In this document: positions 44,149 to 55,149 of the stretch, piece after piece | How the letters are laid out: the number at the start of each line of letters is the position of its first letter | Numbering within the stretch: the stretch's first letter is position 1 | DNA from: Blasia pusilla | Lineage: Eukaryota; Marchantiophyta; Marchantiopsida; Blasiales | Direction of reading: 5' to 3' | Assembly (NCBI GenBank): GCA_050084515.1 | Contig: CM114271.1 | Location: 36,084,001 to 36,148,000 of the forward strand | DNA length: 64,000 bases | Notes under the pieces: generated by a model | The model's database searches: none | Told to the model about the DNA's origin: nothing | What the model saw: only the letters and a program-made list of their open reading frames with translations | Made by a program: the position numbers and the translations under genes

Positions 44149-44790
44149 TTAGGAAGGTATATCAACCAACTCCCATGTTTTTGATGTCTTAATGCAAAGA
44201 AGATCTTCCTCCATAGCTTCAATCCATTCAGCTTTACTCGTAGCTTCTTCAAAATAACTCAGCTCCTGCTCTTGAAGGGTAGTCATCATATATACATGAT
44301 GTGTTGCAAGGAAACCTTCATTTATGAATCTATGAACTGGATGTGTAACTCTACTTGATCTACAAAGTTGTTGTTCCGAGGTAGATGCCTCTGACACCTG
44401 AATCGAGCTTTGACTAGTGTCAACAGACTGAATATGTACTCTTCCCATCCATGGACTCATAGATTTAACTGATGAATCTAGGACCTCTCCTAATCCTGCA
44501 CTAGTATTTGGGGAAGTTGAAGACAATGTCTATTGGTTTACAATCATATTCTCCCCCTCAACAGACAAGTTTAGAGGTGGGATAGGCTCAGATGGAGCAT
44601 ACCATAACTTTAGCTCATCAAAGACAATATCCCGACTAACAATAAGCTGCCTAGAGGATGGAATGTAGCACTTATATCCGTTAGTTTTATCAGCATAGCT
44701 AATGAAGATACATCTTTCAGACTTGGGGTCTAATTTCTGACGTCTCTCAGAAAGAACATGAGCATAATAGATAGAGCCAAATACTTTCAA
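44149..44790 (-). pseudogene. Copia polyprotein linker between integrase and reverse transcriptase
   Basis: 44790-44530: FGSIYYAHVLSERRQKLDP, SERCIFISYADKTNGYKCYI and RDIVFDELKLWY, the conserved region at the integrase C terminus. 44526-44149: a Ser-rich linker, then FINEGFLATHHVYMMTTLQE, SKAEWIEAMEEDLLCIKTSK and TWELVDIPS, which normally runs straight into reverse transcriptase. A stop near 44530 and a frame break near 44148 interrupt it. Confidence 0.82.
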
Positions 44791-44973
44791 GAAGGAAAAA
44801 TCAGGTTTACTTCCTCTGAAGACTTCGAATGGAGTTTTATCACGAACTCCTGCTATTGGCGTTCGGTTGATTAAGAAGACTGCACATGCTACAGTTCTCT
44901 ACCCAATACACCTTGGGCATGTTCTTCTCATTCAGCCTAGCTCGTGCCGCTTCAGCAATATGTCGATTTTCCT

Positions 44974-46020
44974 CTAAGCCACTCCATTTTGTTGTGGAAT
45001 GTAACGGCAAGTCACTTGAAGTTGGATGCCATACTGACGTAAATAGTCATCAAAATCTGCTGAAAGATACTCTCCTCCTCCATCACAACGCATTTTCAGA
45101 ATGTGTTGTCCAATCTGCTTCTCTACTATAACTCTGAATATTTTGAACATTGAGAATACCTCTGACTTGGCTTTCAAAAAGTATACCCATATATACCTAG
45201 AGAAGTCATCAATAAATAAAACAAAGTACTGGCAACCACTAAGGCTATCTTGTGATGCTGCCCAGACATCACTGTGGATCAACTCCAATATCTTGCATGC
45301 TCTACCTTGCTTTGGAAAAGGAAATCTAGCTTGTTTTCCAAATTGGCAAGCATGATATACCTCTAACGTAGCAGGACTCGCTAATTTAGGGATTTCTATT
45401 ACTATATTAGATGATGAAAGACTCTGTAATCTTTGAAGATTCATAGGTCCAATTCTTTTATGCCAAACATTTAGATGTGTGACTTGTTGGCCGGTTTGAC
45501 CATACATTGATGTTTGAATCTCTGGCATAGAAACATCTAATTTGAACATTCTGCCAGATCTAGTTCCTTTGGCTATCGTAGTCTGGTCATCCATTATTTC
45601 CATGAAATAACCATCTGCGTTAAACTTCACTTGATAACCCTGTTCTACTATCTGTCCTACAGTGATCAGATTTCTTGCAATGGTAGGAACATACAGAATA
45701 TTTCCAAGAGCACAAAGACCATCAGATGTTATTGGAACTTTACCGGTATGCGTGATATAATGTTGAGTGTCATCTCCCGTAAGCACAATTGCAGGATCTT
45801 TCACCGGCTCCAAACTACTAAACCATTTCGCTTGTGAGATCATATGATTTGATGCACAGGAGTCAATGTACCAATCTGCTGTCAAGTCTTTCTTGACCAT
45901 TGCTTCCATATGATGAGTCATGACCAAGAGATGCTCCGTTTGTGAATGTTGTTGTTCTTCGTACTGCTCTTGGTGTTGTTGCTCCACATAGTTTTGTTGC
46001 TGTAAGGCTCCTGTCCTCAT
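44974..46020 (-). pseudogene. Copia protease and integrase
   Basis: The open frame of 348 aa starts after the gag zinc knuckle. The protease site reads WYIDSCASNHM (about 45870), with Cys replacing Gly of the usual DSGAS. The integrase zinc region reads WHKRIGPMNLQRL and VYHACQFGKQ; the second His and one Cys of HHCC are replaced. The core has ELIHSDVWAAS, VLFIDDFSRYIWVYFLK and MRCDGGGEYLS (two Asp). The frame ends PQQNGVA, stop, RKID at 44985-44974. Family members have Glu here, so the catalytic Glu codon GAG has become TAG. Residues after the stop continue the integrase pattern. Confidence 0.87.
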
Positions 46021-46061
46021 ATCTACCTTCTTCTTGAAGCAAAACTTTGCATAGTGACCCT

Positions 46062-46905
46062 TTATCCCATAGTAATTGCAAGATCCAGGGACCCTCTGCT
46101 GTTGACCTCGACCCCAACAGTTTCCACCATCACCACCATGTGATTGTGTCTGGTACTAGTTCCTAGTTGATTGAGTGACGATATATTGAATGTCTCTTCC
46201 TCCATATACTTGATATCCACCACGACCACGGAAGTTTGTGCCACAACCCCTACCTTTGTTTGATCCATAACCTGCGAATAGCGCACTCTCTTGCAGACTA
46301 GACGAGCTATCGCTACCTACTAGGTACATCTCTTCACTGATCAACAGAGGAACTAACTCTTGAAAGGTTGGATACTTCTCTCTCATAGAGATAGAGGTCT
46401 CAAAGGACTTGTAATCCTTTGGAAGGCCTTGAAGAGTGAATAAGATCAGATCATCATCTTCTACTGTCACTCCACTGCTATTCAATTGATCAATAATATG
46501 TCTGATACTCAAAATATAATCATTGATGCTCTGCAATCATTTCCTCACTTTGTTCAATTTTTTTTTCAATTAAAGCTTTCTGGCCTTTATAGATGTCTGG
46601 AACAGCTTTTCCAATGCATCCCAATTCTCCATCGGACTATCAACATCTTGGATGTGACCTATCATTGGCGAACTGATCGTTATTGAAATTTAGTGGATTA
46701 CTTGCCTTGCTTGTTTGTTCCAAGCGCGAACATTCAAGTATGTTGATTCATCTTTTGGCTTGGTCTCATCACCTGTGACAAGCTCCCATAGATCTTGACC
46801 CATGAGTAATTGTTTCATTTGAAACTTCCAGACATTGTAATTCTGCTTGTCTAGCTTCTTGCATGTGATTGTTGCTGAGGAATACTCCATGATAAACGAT
46901 TTCAC
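46062..46905 (-). pseudogene. Copia gag
   Basis: 46905-46690: ITCKKLDKQNYNVWKFQMKQ and LLMGQDLWELVTGDE, the start of a UBN2-like gag domain. 46536-46156: MQSINDYILSIRHIIDQLNS, DDDLILFTLQGLPKDYKSFE and LVPLLISEEMYL, then a Gly/Arg-rich stretch (GRGCGTNFRGRGGYQ). The zinc knuckle at about 46085-46045 reads CNYYGIKGHYAKFC, where the second Cys of CX2C is Tyr. Stops or frame changes lie at about 46680-46540 and 46150. The ATG may be 46905 or the one six codons later (MEYSSATITC). Confidence 0.82.
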
Positions 46906-47292
46906 TCACTAAAAATGTAATTTCAAGCTTTCTACTCCTCCAATTGAAGCATAGACCACTTCTTCACAGAAATTGACCTGAAATTTTCCAAAATTGATCA
47001 ATTGTTTAAAGAACTAGTCAAAATTGGCCTATAGAGAGCAAACTTCACAACCTTTCTTCACTAATTGCACTTTCCTACACTGAAATTGCTGCTATAGGAG
47101 CTCAAAGTGTCAGAATCGAGCAATTTTGGATGTGTCGGAAAGCTCTCGACGAGCTCCACACAACTTGTAGAGCTCTACACAAGCTCTAAGTGGTGATGTA
47201 ACCGAGTTTGGCAGCGGAAAGGTAACGTCAATTGCTACGAGGAAGAGCACATGAAATTGCGAAATGAAAAACAGAACTGATCAAAACCTCAG

Positions 47293-47301
47293 CCTTTTAT
47301 A
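47293..47301 (-). promoter_or_regulatory. TATA box of the minus-strand gene, copy C
   Basis: The minus strand reads GTATAAAAGGCTGAGG, matching GTATAAATAGGG in copy B. Downstream on this strand the leader runs into copia sequence within about 60-85 bp, so a transcript from here would enter the copia gag. Confidence 0.6.
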
Positions 47302-47384
47302 CTTTTCAAGCCATTGAGCTAACCGATGGGTCATACCGATGGCAACGTATAGGCCATTATGGATCTTTGCACATGTGAACCCAA

Positions 47385-48235
47385 ACAATCCGTCGGTCTC
47401 CAATGGGTTGCACGCTTCCCTCATCTTGGAGATATAGGGCGAGTTACCGAGGCAAAGTGTCCCTCGTCCTTGGGTAACAAGGCGAGGTATCCAAGCAACC
47501 CGTCAGAGACCAACGGGTTGCACGTTTCCCCGGTCTTGGGGTAACAACTCGAATGCAGCGTGCAACCCGTCGGTCTCCGACGGGTTGCACGCTTTCCCCG
47601 TCTTGGGATAGCAAGGCGAGATACCCGTGCAACTTGTCGAAGATCGACGGGTTGCATGCTTCTCCCATCTTGGAGTAACAAGGCGAGGTACCCACGCAAC
47701 CCATCGGAGACCGATAGGTTGCACGCTTCCCGCATATTGGGGTAAGAGGTGAGGTACCTGGGCAACCCCTCGGAGACCGACGCGTTGCACGCTTTCCTCG
47801 TCCTTGGGTAACAATGCGACAAAGCATGGTCCTGAGGCAAACGGTTGCCTTACAACGGGTTACAAGCTCTACCCTGGGTTGGACACTTCCCACCATCCGG
47901 CAAATCTGCACTTTTGGTTTGCATGGTTCATTGGACAAGAGAAATCGACGCGAGATCCAAAAGGGAAAGCGAGGTTAGGTGCTTTTGCAACCCGTCGCAG
48001 TCCCCAACAAGTTTCCGTAGCAAATCCATGCGATGTCTTGTGTCTCGATGTTAGCAAATCCCGACTCGAATCACATAGGTCTGACAATCAAGGGGTACCA
48101 ACCGAACGGACTCCAACGGGTTGCAAGTTGCACTCGGACTCTTACAGAAGATGGTAATCCGTGGCTTTGCAACCCACGTGTCTGAGTCCCAAAATTTGCA
48201 ACCCGTCGGGCTCTGACAGGTTGCAATAGGATTGA
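47385..48235. repeat. Palindrome array between divergent promoters, copy C
   Basis: About ten palindromes, the best perfect one at about 47562-47590 (arms GCAACCCGTCGG and CCGACGGGTTGC). From 47390 to 47800 they sit in a tandem repeat of roughly 75-95 bp, whose spacer reads like ACGCTTTCCCCGTCTTGGGGTAACAAGGCGAGGTACCC. Spacers differ from those of copy B, while the palindrome cores are kept. Long frames here are repeat by-products. Confidence 0.87.
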
Positions 48236-48317
48236 ATCCATTTTGTCACACAATCTCACCTACCAAACAACATCTTGTCAGTTGAAGTTTGTGAGGGGAA
48301 TAACGGTCACTATTTAC

Positions 48318-48326
48318 TATAAATTA
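48318..48326 (+). promoter_or_regulatory. TATA box of the transposase-like gene, copy C
   Basis: TTTACTATAAATTAAACATTC lies 52 bases before the ATG at 48370. The equivalent site is at 33178 in copy B. The spacing and flanking CATTCTCATTCTC are conserved. Confidence 0.6.
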
Positions 48327-48369
48327 AACATTCACATTCTCATTCTCCACCCAGTGGAATTATTTTGGA

Positions 48370-50066
48370 ATGGATAATTTTGTGAAACTCACGTGTGGCA
48401 GTCATCTAGCGGCCCTTCTTCAATCACAAATAGTTTGACCGCAAGCTTGTGAATCTTACATACCAGTGGATGAAAATTTCCTTTCAGTGCGATTTCTTCT
48501 CCAAATTGGAACAATCTTTGTTTCCAAGGATGTTAGGATGGACGGTACGGAGGACGTTGTAGGTGAGACAATCCAGCCAGTGATAGCAGACCGTAAAGTA
48601 TGGAATCTCCTACCTCTAGAAAATGGTCAATACAGAGTTTATGGCTTGTCTCTGAATTCCTCTGTTTCCCAAGTAGACGGTCTGGAATTTCCTACTACAC
48701 CGAGCTCTACGTTTTCCATTCCAAGCTCAGTAGATTCGGCATTGACTCCAACTCCACACGTTCGTAACAATGTTGTACTTCCTGAAGATATTTTGGATGT
48801 CGTCAATCTCAGTGGAACTGTCGGACACCAACCGGATCCTCTGTCTGCCTACTCTTTCCTCTTGCGAGTATCAAGGAATAGTTTTTTGTTGTATCTGCCC
48901 TTTAAAATGTTCAAGCACATTCTTGTCGACGAGCTGCCGCCCACGTACGATGGTAATTGCATTTTTGAGTTGCCTCCACTTGCAGGTCCTGCTCAAAAGA
49001 AAGATGGAGGACGCTTGAAGGGTATGGACAGAAAGTCTGATTGTCATTGATGGTACAGGCTTCAACAGACTAGTGCTTCAATTCCGGATAGTCCTTGGAT
49101 TGTTTCTCGCTGCCAATGCGTTGGATCCCTGGAGTGTAGAAGTCCAGCTTGTCAGTATCTAGAGCGCAATGGGCGAGTCAATACGTCACAATTCCCCCCT
49201 AAAGAATGCAGAAAATCCATATGAGGTCGGTGCGACGATACCGCAGGGAGGCCATCGATGTCCTCATTGTCAATCATCCCCTTTCTACGTTGGAGCGTGT
49301 CCTACATACATTTTTTTCATTGTGCAGGACTTCAGTTCTACGTCCGAGTACACAAGGCTGGCAGTTCATGTTGCCTCCCACATTCATCTTGTTACCGGTG
49401 CAATTCAGAGACACATCAAGGAGGATGTGGCAAAGAAAGTGGCCGATGTATAGAGAAACTCTCCGGGATCAAAGCCAGGAGTGATCAAGTTAACAACAAC
49501 ATCAAAAATTTGTGAACAATTGCTTGGAATCCCTGAGCAGGGCGAGATCACGGTTGTTGAGGAGAAACAACTCTGGGAAAATCTCGCATTTCTCGCTGAT
49601 CTTGAATGCTTATGAATTTTTTTGCGTCAAATATGGGTATTGGATGGAAAGACTGCCAAAATGGATGCCATTGCCAGAATCAAGGCCAACTCTAAATTTC
49701 CATTTATTCAGAGACGACAGTTCATGGGCTAGGGAGGCGAAGGATCCAGGGCTTATGTCTTCAAAATGTCAACGACAGGGCCGTCGAGTGGCCTCGATCT
49801 TATAGATCGAATGAGGTAAGGGGAAGATCTTACGGCAGTTGGATAAGCTTTGATATTTGCTACAGAGTGTTGAATGGATGGTTGACCATGAGTGCTCACG
49901 TTTATGACCATGTGGAGAAGGGACTCAAAACTATATTTTTCTGTGAGGTAAAAGCATAAGACATTGGTAGTTTGAAGATGTGTTGGTTACTCCTATTGGA
50001 GGTGGTGAAGGAAAAGAAAAGGCCACCTCCAAAAATTTATGGATTCATGGCGGACAATGCACAACC
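48370..50066 (+). pseudogene. Transposase-like gene, 5' part, copy C (best preserved N-terminal half)
   Basis: The ATG at 48370 opens MDNFVKLTCG. After a stop at 48436 a 194-codon frame (48466-49050) reads DENFLSVRFLLQIGTIFVSK, KVWNLLPLENGQYRVYGLSL, FKMFKHILVDELPPTYDGNC and KGMDRKSDCH. A cysteine-rich part follows: CQCVGSLECRSPACQYLERN, then GRVNTSQFPPKECRKS (about 49108-49225). Next come HLVTGAIQRHIKEDVAKKVA (49387-49445), VYDHVEKGLKTIFFCEVK (about 49900-49950) and IYGFMADNAQ, which ends at the CACTA insertion. CxCxGSLxCxxxxC followed by GFMADNAQ is a pattern I associate with a plant transposase-like family. The exact superfamily is uncertain. Confidence 0.55.
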
Positions 50067-50068
50067 TC

Positions 50069-50790
50069 CACTAGAAGAAATCCTTGGTTTTATGACTAGG
50101 TTATATGATTCATGTGAGTTATATTTTACATACCACGACTAACAATGACTAACGACTACTTTAGACACAAAAGCCAAGTCATATTTGTTTGGCGACTAGG
50201 CTAACTAGGATGGTCAGCTTAGGTGGAGGTTGGTATATGACTAGAGGGTGTAGTCATGAGGCCATGACTAACACGTCACTCAGATGATGTGGAATAATGA
50301 CACATCATCAATGACATGGACTATTTAGTGTGATATGTCACTGATGACATGGACTATTGTTGTGACATGTCACTGATGATGTGGACTTGAGTACGACTTG
50401 TCTAGTCATATGTGTATATTTTTCTAGTTACCACCAACGACTCCTTTAGTCATGGTTGGTGTGCAAAATTTCAGGATATTCTATCAAAATGCACCAAGTA
50501 TAGTCCATTGAGTTATAGTTGGCAACTCATGTAGTCATTTTATTTTATTGAAATGTTGGTATAGACTCATGTAGTCATGTACTATGACTAGAAGAGTAGA
50601 GTTACATGACTACTATAAAAGAGGACACAACTGGTTTAGTCGTGAAGATATGACTATATGAGTAGCGGAAATTATATAGCCATTGAATCTGCATGAGTCA
50701 TACAATTATGACTAGAGAGAACTTGAAGCTTACTACTTTAGTTTTTGAAGAGTCTTTGTGCAAGTTATATTGATATGACTAGTGGGAATA
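50069..50790. repeat. Left terminal inverted repeat and subterminal motif array
   Basis: CACTAGAAGAAAT then TTGGTTTTATGACTAG mirrors the right end of copy 1. Over the next 700 bp ATGACTA, TAGTCAT and GACTAC words recur in both orientations. TGACATGG(A)CTATT-type units are repeated at about 50310-50390. There is no coding sequence. Confidence 0.85.
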
Positions 50791-50799
50791 TAAATTTTG

Positions 50800-52260
50800 A
50801 TATTTTGGAATATTTATTATGCCTTTTGAACGGTGCAAGAATGAATGGATCTGAATTATTGAAATCCTCTTTTGAAAACAGATTTTGAGGGGTGGAATGT
50901 CACTTAAGAGTAGCTTCCATACACCAAATTACAAAATTAATCATTATTACATGGGGTTATCATTCAAAAATAGATAAAAATACAAATATCAAATATAATA
51001 GGGTTTATGATCTCATCTTGAAAGAGCAAGAGAGATTATGTCATCCATGAAAACAAAGTTATTGCACCTTAGATAGTTGGATGCCAAAAGAAAAGACTAT
51101 TCTATTGATTCATCTTTCTCATATGCATCTCTCGCCGAGCATGCTTGAACCAAGAGCATCACCAAATGTTTCGTGTGCAGGTTCGTCTATCAAATTCGGC
51201 ATCCACAAAGCATGTTCGCTTTGTTGAACACCTCGCTTAGATCAACCCTCACCACGCCTAAGGGGATGTCTTTGGCATGGAACTTGTCTCTCCCACCAAA
51301 ACCTGATATAACTCTGACCCAAGCATCATCCTACTCAACTTTGGCTTGGTGAGTAATACGTGATCACCAATTCGTAGCTAAAAAAAATACACAGGCATTT
51401 AGTTAGTACCAATTCAAATTCTTTCCACATGCATTTGCACCATTAATCTGAAAATAAAAAACTGCTATGATATACCTGTTTGAAAGACCATCCCCATTTC
51501 GAAGATGACGTGAAAAGTTCACAAGTCTTAGACGACCATTTGATTTGTCCACAACAAGAATTATCGGTGTCGTCACATAAACCTTGAATAGAAGAGGCCA
51601 TTATAGATGAGATAAATTACCTTAGTTATTTTCTTAGACGGGCCTGATCTGATTTCACTTTCTTGCTCATTCAAACCATCAGATTGTAGCCTAGACTTCT
51701 GTCTTTTGGATGGTGATGATTTGGCTTGGCTATCCATACTCACGTTTTCTGCACATTATGCACGACAAAGTCCATTGAAGGTTGTAGGAAGAAATGAGTT
51801 TTGTTTCGTGGATAGTTTGAAAACTATGCCACAGATAAATTCATTATGCCAAGGATGACATACTTACGAGTGATTCGAGTATCACCGTCTGCACTTTCTC
51901 GTGGAACTTCTCCTTTTGTTGCTCCGTTCTGGCACTTCAACAAACAACCCAAGTATTGAGAAATGAATTGTAAAACCAGATTCTTCACTTCAACAAGTAA
52001 TTATATTATACGACCCTACATGTAGTGAAGCTAAACTCTCTACTTACCACCAGATTGTGTAGTTGGCATTGCCTCTTTTTGTGTGGAGATCTTCCTCTTC
52101 CCTAATTTTCCGGTCAGAGACGTTGGTATAGGTTCAACACCGATCGTAAGTTACTCAAAACAAAGAAAGTCAGTTGTGAAATGCTCATGCTGGAAAGGAC
52201 AAGTAGTTATAACCATTGAAAACCAAGGGGAAGAATGAGAATGGGCTACCGATGTGAGTT
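50800..52260 (-). pseudogene. Probable 3' part of the Transposase_24-type gene, copy 2
   Basis: Minus-strand pieces include SMDSQAKSSPSKRQKSRLQS (about 51740-51680), NGRLRLVNFSRHLR-like sequence (about 51550-51490) and DKFHAKDIPLGVVRVDLSEV (about 51290-51230). They are short and separated by AT-rich stretches typical of introns. I cannot assign a domain. The position suggests C-terminal exons of the first transposase gene; a third small ORF is possible. Confidence 0.35.
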
Positions 52261-52262
52261 TC

Positions 52263-54930
52263 TCATCCTGTTGTTGCATATGGTTGAGAATTGGATGGCG
52301 GGGAACTAGAAATCTGGTGTGGTGTTGAAGACACATCCTTTGAAGTAAGTTTGGACACCATTTCCATGAGTACACTTAATGCCTTGTTCCGCTGTTCCAT
52401 CCGCAACTTCACATCATCCAAATCTGCGCTCCACTTCTTTTCCACTTCTTCCAATTGAATAGTGACTCTAGATTCCACACTGCATATATAATCCAACGAT
52501 CAATTAGGTACCAAAAAATATGGTTTTGCAATTACACACTTAGATACAATCATGATACTAACACCATAATTCAACATGATTAAGGATATGATATTAACTC
52601 CATGACCCAATCAGATGAAGGTCATAATACTAGCCATGTCAAGCCAACGGGTAAGAAAAGAGTTAAGCATTTACATTTACCGATGAACTCAATTGTGTGA
52701 AACCTGGTTGCTTAGGAAACTCGCTTCTCTCCGTATATTCTAGCCCGTGCCCAAGGACTCCTTTGAGGTACGTTGTTGCACTGCACATGCTCCTTAAATA
52801 CATAAATTATGAAATTCATGCATGTGAAAGGATTCATTGCAAATATGGAAATGAAGCAATAATGGAAGTTTTCTACCATTATATAACTTTAGCAAGAAAA
52901 CTAGGAATGCCAAGATGACTTACATCAAGTCCATCTAAAACCTGCACGGCCGGAGAAATTTAAAGTCGGACCTTGGCCCTTGCTGAGCCATCTTTTCTGC
53001 CTTCATTTTTCCTTCCTCGGAGAGCCAATAATCTACTAATCGATTCCATGACTCCTCATTGGTATCAGGGTGACATGGGACTGCTCGATGAGCCCCATGT
53101 AATGTCCAATAGTTCTTGACATTGATCGCTCGGTTTTCAATAGTTGTGCTATTTTTTTTTCTTCATGAAATCAAGTTTAAAGAGATGATGCACCCACATA
53201 TGTGTATGCCTCAAGGATATGATTCTGAACAACAGCCATGTTGATAGAATTCTATTTACCAATCTCAATACATGATAAGTCCAAGTACCTCATCACCCAT
53301 ACCTTCAATTCATTTAGCCAAGGCTCATAACTAGGAACTCTAGGCGACGGAATACCATTTGGCATGAGCTCACATCTAGGTTTTAAGTTTTGCTCCTTCC
53401 TAATGGAGACATCACGAGTCCACAAATCACGCTTTGTGCGACTCTGCCGCTCTCCTACAAATATACCACCATCCCAATTCTCAGATATAAAAAATATAGG
53501 GCCGACAATTATAAACTCACCAAATCATAATTATGTTGAACTATATTAACTATAAGACCAACTTATACTAGTAACAATTTCACACCTTTCATAATACAAC
53601 AACCTATTTTAGTATAAATTTGCAAACTTGGAACCAAGTGAGAAGTCACCTTTAGATGCACCCGCTTATGGGTCAAATTTTTTGATGGGCTTGGTGTTGT
53701 GCAAGATTGAGACCTACTACGGTATAATTCATCATCCGTATTCCCGTTGGCCAATGGAGGTACCAATGGTGTTGGGGGCAGCGGTTGGGATGGCCCATGT
53801 CCCTTGTGTCCACAAAAGAAATACAATTAACTAGTTAGACTTCCAATTAATTGAATTCCCGTGTGCAAAACAAGAAAGAACAGAATAGTAAGCTTGCTTA
53901 CCCATGGGGGTGGGATGTTCATGGATGATTGAGCTCCATTGGTCCATGGTGGCTGAAATTGACTTCCATAACCCATCGGTGATTGCATCATTATTAGTAC
54001 CCACCACGGCATCTGGCTTTGTGCCCATGGGGGTGGATGAGGGGGATATGCTTGCGAAGGCATTATGGGTTGTGATGGAGTTCCATCCATGGGCTGCACA
54101 TGCAAGTAAATGGATGAATAAACTAAACTAGAGACCATTTGATGAGCAAAGATTAGTGAAGTCATAATGATAGGCTTCTACCACTCAATTTATTACATAC
54201 CAATCATACATATAGAGATAGTTGAATATTCCTCCATGTGTACAATTACATTACCGCATCGTTTGTATTGGTGGAATTTTGTACACTTCCTTGTTTGGAT
54301 GGTTCGATTGACGCTCCTTCAAAATGCAGACATTTTGTGAGTTAACAGAGTCGTCATAATTCTGAAATCTGAAGAGAGTAGCAAAACAACAAGATGTGAA
54401 GAGAAAGTACCCTCCCATCCTCCAGCCACAAGTCGTCATCCTCTTCAGTCCCCAAGAAGTCCATCTCTAGGAGTGGATTATAATAGGGGTCTTTGGAATC
54501 ACTATCTGAACAATCTTTTCAAATCTCTCGGGATTACACTTTGTTAGTGGCCTTCTCCTCCAACCGTAAGCTGCGTCTTTGTGGAAGGGAAGGATTCCAA
54601 AATGGCAAAGGCTTGCACTCCTTCACAACCCTTGGAGCAACAAACCTTCAAAATATGATCACACAAATTTTGTCATATTTTCTAATGTACAACCACTATA
54701 TGAACATGATACACTTGACCAAATAAAGCAAAAGAAAAAGATTATCCAAGATCATACTTACCAATCCTTCAACCCACCAAACAACTCCGCCTCTTTGGCC
54801 TTTCTCTCTTTCACTCTACGATTCCTTTCTTCTTCGTATGGATTAGGACTTTGTTGAACATTATCTATACCATCCCAAGATGAACTCTGATTGATTCCAT
54901 GTTCTCTTCAGTCATATCGGTACACTGTTC
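52263..54930 (-). pseudogene. Transposase_24-type transposase, copy 2
   Basis: The blocks correspond to copy 1. 54930-54780 is the charged N-terminal piece. 54165-53563 is the Met/Pro-rich part with PMGYGSQFQPPW and CGHKGHGPSQPLPP. 53400-52930 is the Transposase_24 domain. About 52780-52690 has the SLGTGLEYTERSE tail. 52496-52263 is a coiled coil (VTIQLEEVEKKWSADLDDVK) before the end, a part not visible in copy 1 because the window starts there. Frame changes persist. Confidence 0.68.
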
Positions 54931-55149
54931 CAAGCGCCTCCCTCCTCTCAGAGGCGACAAGTTAGCAAGAATAACACCTAACTTGACGGCAATTCGAGAG
55001 TTTACTTGTTGCCATAGAGTTTCATTCCATTATGCCCAACAACACCAGAATTCACTTACATCCTCGTAACAAAAGTCAATTATTTGAATCATACAAAAAA
55101 AAAAAACACAATGATGAGTACCAAAGAAACAACTATGAATTAATCTAAT

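Larger units (their letters stand above)
42377..47235 (-). mobile_element. Ty1/copia retrotransposon lacking a 5' LTR
   Basis: The minus-strand order is gag, protease, integrase, reverse transcriptase, RNase H, polypurine tract and 3' LTR. This is the copia order, with integrase before reverse transcriptase. No copy of the LTR occurs upstream of gag. Instead the sequence passes at about 47215-47240 into the promoter leader of MULE-like copy C. The element carries several inactivating changes. Confidence 0.86.
47240..50068 (+). mobile_element. MULE-like DNA transposon with GTCGG palindromes, copy C (middle part)
   Basis: It aligns with 32180-34880 of copy B: minus-strand promoter leader, palindrome array, plus-strand promoter and the first half of the transposase-like gene. 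The left side is cut by the copia element, and the right side by the CACTA element at 50069. The interrupted sequence ATGGCGGACAATGCACAACC continues in copy B (34866-34890) without interruption, so copy B shows the empty site. Confidence 0.75.

Noticed and set aside
47421-47938. ORFs of 139 and 164 codons in copy C array
   Set aside because: They are the same repeat translation effect as in copy B. They do not extend past the array and have no domain.
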